From CAZVXI01 sp964631295 (lineage in GTDB: Bacteria > Planctomycetota > Phycisphaerae > Phycisphaerales > SM1A02): a stretch of 6,797 nucleotides of DNA. A program made the translations under genes and the position numbers. The first letter of the stretch is position 1. Every line of letters begins with the position of its first letter. The notes under the pieces are model-generated. The model saw nothing but the letters and a program-made list of their open reading frames with translations, ran no database searches and was not told the origin of the DNA. The stretch spans positions 1 to 6,797 of the forward strand of contig CAZVXI010000168.1 of the NCBI GenBank assembly GCA_964631295.1, read 5' to 3'. This document shows positions 4,433-6,797 of this stretch, piece by piece.

Positions 4433-6133
4433 ATGCTGCTGACGACCTTTGCCCGATGGTGTGCTGTTCCGTGCCTTGCGTTGATGCTGATTTCGCCAGC
4501 CGGCGGCCAGGATGCGCTGAGTTCCGGCAATGCGCTTGATAATCGGCAGGTCACCGGTGGGCGGGGCAACGCACGTGTTCGCTCGTCAATGGTGGATTTT
4601 CGTGCTCGCAACCTGATTGTCACCGGCAATGTCGCCGGCGGGCGGGGTTTTCGTGAGTCGGTCGGGTATAGCGCCGCAGGTGACTTCGGCGGTGCGACCG
4701 GCTCGGATGATCTGTTCGGCTTCCGTGCGTTCAGTGCACTTTCCAATCCGCTGAGTACCGGAGGCCGCTCGTTTGATCGCACGCTTGGTGCGACGATGGG
4801 CATTCTTGAATATCGCAGGACAGCCACTGCATCGACCAGTGCCTTTTCGGTACTCGGCCGCGACGCAGATGCCAGTGATCAATACCGCGGTGTGATTGAT
4901 TCGCAACTTCGCGTTGACCGTGCAGCTGCGCGAATGACAGATGAACTGAATCGTCGATCCATGGCTTCGACGCTTGGTGCTGCGCGTGGTCGTGATCAGA
5001 CATACGTGATCGAATCGCTTCCACTGCGTGGTGTATCTGCCCACGATGCGTCGCGTCTGCAACTCGTCACGGGCCTGCCAACCTACGACCGACTCCGTGT
5101 GCTGGAAGATATCGACGCCGGCATGCTTGATGCCGAGGATGTTCGCAGACCGTATGCAACGAGTCTCGCAGCCGTTGCCTCACCAAGCGGCCTGATGGAG
5201 GACGATGCTGCACCCGGTGAACGCGTCGAAACGCTTGATCGCACCGGATACAACGCGATGCTCAATCGTGTGCGAGGCAGGTTTGATGATGAAGTCGAAC
5301 TCGATGCCACATATCAGGCATTGCGTGATCGTCTTGCCGAACGCACCCGCGAGCCGCAGTCCGCACCGACCGGGCCGGAAGATGAAAAACCAACCCGGAC
5401 GGATCGGCCTCGTGAAATCGACACCGGCATCCCCGATCCGCTGCAATCCGATCCGGACCGCAATCGTGGCACAGATGATCTCGATGATGAAGAAGATGAT
5501 GACCCGCGCATGCGGGAGATGACTGATGACCAGCGCGCTCGCTTGCAGGCACTCACAGAAGCGCTGCTCGCGGGCGGCACAATCGACACGCTGTCGCAGC
5601 ACAGTGAAGACCGCTTTGCTGAACTCATGCGTCGTGCCGAACAGGCCCTCAAGGATGGTGAGTTCTTCTTTGCTGAGCGACGATTCAATCGCGCGCTTCA
5701 GTTGAAACCCGATCATCCGCTTGCATCGGCAGGCCTTGGTCATGCACAACTCGGGGCCGGAATGCTGCTCTCCGCTGCGCTCACGCTCGAGAATCTCATG
5801 CGTGAGCATCCGGAGATGATTGCTGTCGACTATGCCGAAGGCCTTATCCCAACCGCGGAGCGCCTCGCCGTCGTGGTGAACATGATCGATCGTCGAATGC
5901 AAGTTGAAGCCGATCCGCGCCCGTATGCACTGCTGCTCGCGTATGTCGGCCGGCAGTTGAAGGATCGCTCGCTTGTCGAGCGTGGCCTGCATCGCATGCG
6001 GGAATCCGCCAGCGAATCCGCCGATGACGACCTGCTTTTGGAAGTGCTCCAGAAAGCCTGGCTTGCCGATCAGACCGCCGAAGATGCAGCCGCGTCCGAG
6101 AATGACGCCGCCGACGATGGCTCAGATGGTTGA
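4433..6133 (+). CDS. Secreted protein with glycine-rich N-terminal region, acidic linker and TPR-like C-terminal region
   Basis: A 566-residue protein of unknown function. Residues 1-25 form a signal peptide: MLLTTFARWC, then a hydrophobic stretch and a likely cleavage near SPAGGQ. No lipobox is present, so export to the periplasm or outside is expected without lipid anchoring. Residues 38-105 are rich in Gly, Arg and Asn, with two loosely repeated units (TGGRGNARVRSS and AGGRGFRESVGY) and then GSDDLFGFRAFS; I recall similar N-termini in planctomycete secreted proteins but cannot confirm it here. A helical middle part (about 150-305) leads to a Pro/Asp/Glu linker with the acidic run DDLDDEEDDD (348-357). 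Residues 392-460 resemble TPR helices: RAEQALKDGEFFFAERRFNRALQLKPDHPLA is a near-canonical unit, usually a protein-binding scaffold. The tail is acidic. It follows the anti-sigma-like gene by 229 bases on the same strand, with its own promoter-like sequence and a strong ribosome binding site. It may belong to an envelope regulon, but only position suggests so. Confidence 0.8.
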   Translation: MLLTTFARWCAVPCLALMLISPAGGQDALSSGNALDNRQVTGGRGNARVRSSMVDFRARNLIVTGNVAGGRGFRESVGYSAAGDFGGATGSDDLFGFRAFSALSNPLSTGGRSFDRTLGATMGILEYRRTATASTSAFSVLGRDADASDQYRGVIDSQLRVDRAAARMTDELNRRSMASTLGAARGRDQTYVIESLPLRGVSAHDASRLQLVTGLPTYDRLRVLEDIDAGMLDAEDVRRPYATSLAAVASPSGLMEDDAAPGERVETLDRTGYNAMLNRVRGRFDDEVELDATYQALRDRLAERTREPQSAPTGPEDEKPTRTDRPREIDTGIPDPLQSDPDRNRGTDDLDDEEDDDPRMREMTDDQRARLQALTEALLAGGTIDTLSQHSEDRFAELMRRAEQALKDGEFFFAERRFNRALQLKPDHPLASAGLGHAQLGAGMLLSAALTLENLMREHPEMIAVDYAEGLIPTAERLAVVVNMIDRRMQVEADPRPYALLLAYVGRQLKDRSLVERGLHRMRESASESADDDLLLEVLQKAWLADQTAEDAAASENDAADDGSDG

Positions 6134-6180
6134 CTGCCTCGCATCGCGGGCTTTCTTCCAGTGCCGCGCAAGTTTGAGTC

Positions 6181-6186
6181 GATAAT
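6181..6186 (+). promoter_or_regulatory. Candidate -10 element for the small Q-rich gene (GATAAT)
   Basis: GATAAT, in the context TCGATAATACT, lies 14 bases before ATG 6201 and repeats the CGATAAT seen before the preceding gene. Transcription would begin near 6193, giving a very short leader of about 8 bases without a Shine-Dalgarno sequence. No matching -35 box is seen. Confidence 0.35.
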
Positions 6187-6200
6187 ACTCATGGAATCTC

Positions 6201-6512
6201 ATGAGTGTGATCGGCAATCCAATCGATACCTCGCTCCTGCAGGCCGCTCAGCAGCAACAGCAGTCGAGCAAGTCCAAGGATCGCGAGCGAGCGACCATCC
6301 ACGATCGTGCGCGCCGCTATCAGGACATGGTCGAACTTCGCGTGGCCGGCGTTGAAGCCGCCGAGGCCGTCCGCAAACTACCATCAACCGAGTCCGAACA
6401 GGGCGAGCAGGAACAACGCCGCCGCGCTCTGCCGATCCTCAACCAGGCAAACGCCAGCCACAACGATGATGATGCTGCCGCCGAACGCCCGCATATCGAT
6501 GTCACCGCCTGA
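6201..6512 (+). CDS. Small glutamine-rich hypothetical protein
   Basis: A 103-residue soluble, highly charged protein that I do not assign to a family. The N-terminus MSVIGNPIDTSLLQAAQQQQQ looks like a defined segment ending in a run of five glutamines (17-21). A basic stretch SSKSKDRER (22-30) follows, then a predicted amphipathic helix around HDRARRYQDMVELRVAGVEAAEAVRKL (34-60), and a Gln/Glu- and Asp-rich, probably disordered tail ending in ERPHIDVTA. There is no signal peptide, membrane segment or cysteine. The long helix might mediate self-association; that is a guess. An ATG at 6191 in another frame gives a shorter, low-quality protein and is not favoured. It lies 67 bases after the secreted TPR-like gene with a GATAAT element between, so it may be transcribed separately. 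The chance that it is a real gene is good because its composition differs from shadow frames, but homology could not be checked. Confidence 0.65.
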   Translation: MSVIGNPIDTSLLQAAQQQQQSSKSKDRERATIHDRARRYQDMVELRVAGVEAAEAVRKLPSTESEQGEQEQRRRALPILNQANASHNDDDAAAERPHIDVTA

Positions 6513-6797
6513 TTGAGCGATGACGACGATCCGCACCTGATCTCCATACACCCATCTGCACACGCCTGAGCCCACCAACCGGACGGCACGCGCAGTCCGC
6601 CCGAGCCGGGGATCACATGCCTTGATATTTAGTTGTCACGCTCATTCCGGAGCGCGCGGTTGTCGTATTGTATTGTCGTTGTCTGACTTGTGATGTCGGG
6701 CATCGCCGTGTGCAAGTTCACTCTGGAAGGGCCAAAGGGCTCGCGAATCCCAGAGCGCACGCCGGCATGTGATCCAGCAAATCATACGAACACACCC
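6513..6797 (+). other. Gene-free right end of the window
   Basis: No convincing gene is seen in these 285 bases. An open frame from ATG 6693 runs off the right edge (35 codons, MSGIAVCKFTLEGPKGSRIP...) but has no ribosome binding site or recognisable features. The stretch contains a short stem CGCTC-ATTCCG-GAGCG (about 6639-6654), clustered TTGTC copies (6633-6683) and a perfect 12-bp inverted repeat listed separately. Confidence 0.5.
6610..6775. repeat. Perfect 12-bp inverted repeat enclosing 142 bases
   Basis: GGATCACATGCC at 6610-6621 is the exact reverse complement of GGCATGTGATCC at 6764-6775. Pairing stops at mismatches on both sides of each arm. No target-site duplication is visible next to the arms, and the enclosed 142 bases contain no transposase-like frame. 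The arms could be paired protein-binding sites, ends of a small non-autonomous element, or chance. Confidence 0.6.

Noticed and set aside
3739..4827. 362-residue minus-strand reading frame across the anti-sigma and secreted genes
   Set aside because: It is antisense to two better supported genes and spans their intergenic promoter region, with no domain visible.
5180..5992. 270-residue minus-strand reading frame inside the secreted TPR-like gene
   Set aside because: It is a shadow of the coding strand; the plus frame has the signal peptide, acidic linker and TPR-like periodicity.
6130..6135. TTGACT as a -35 box for the small Q-rich gene
   Set aside because: It overlaps the preceding stop codon and lies 45 bases from GATAAT; nothing like a -10 stands at the correct spacing.
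6693..6797. Open frame from ATG 6693 to the right edge as a partial gene
   Set aside because: It has only 35 codons, no ribosome binding site and no family features, and it contains one arm of the inverted repeat; there is too little to call a gene.

Overview
The window looks like a chromosomal segment of a G+C-rich bacterium, most likely a planctomycete and perhaps of the class Phycisphaerae. That placement is an inference from an ECF sigma/anti-sigma pair beside a large secreted TPR-like protein, from weak or absent Shine-Dalgarno sequences at several genes, and from my recollection of similar secreted and small proteins in that group. No rRNA, tRNA, CRISPR array or insertion sequence is visible.

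Layout. Positions 1-343 (minus) hold the 5' third of prfB (release factor 2), including an intact programmed +1 frameshift site. A divergent small [2Fe-2S] Bfd-like protein follows at 482-769 (plus). A 147-base convergent gap rich in hairpins separates it from metG (917-2518, minus), a short methionyl-tRNA synthetase without a zinc knuckle or C-terminal tRNA-binding domain. Divergent from metG is an ECF sigma factor (2644-3213), followed 81 bases later by a one-pass membrane protein with the layout of an anti-sigma factor (3295-4203). A 229-base gap with a likely promoter leads to a secreted protein with a glycine-rich N-terminal part, an acidic linker and a TPR-like C-terminal part (4433-6133). 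A small glutamine-rich protein of unknown function follows (6201-6512). The last 285 bases hold no convincing gene, but contain a perfect 12-bp inverted repeat spaced 142 bases apart.

How the parts fit. The minus strand carries translation genes (prfB, metG), whose starts are preceded by nearly the same 13-base element, TACAATCGC(A/G)GCC, so they may be expressed alike. The plus strand from 2644 reads as an envelope-signalling module: a sigma factor, its probable membrane-bound inhibitor, and a secreted protein that could be a target or partner. The functional link to the secreted protein rests only on position. The best supported unusual points are the prfB recoding site without an obvious internal Shine-Dalgarno stimulator, the anti-sigma-like protein with no zinc ligands inside but five cysteines outside, and the 12-bp inverted repeat at the right end.
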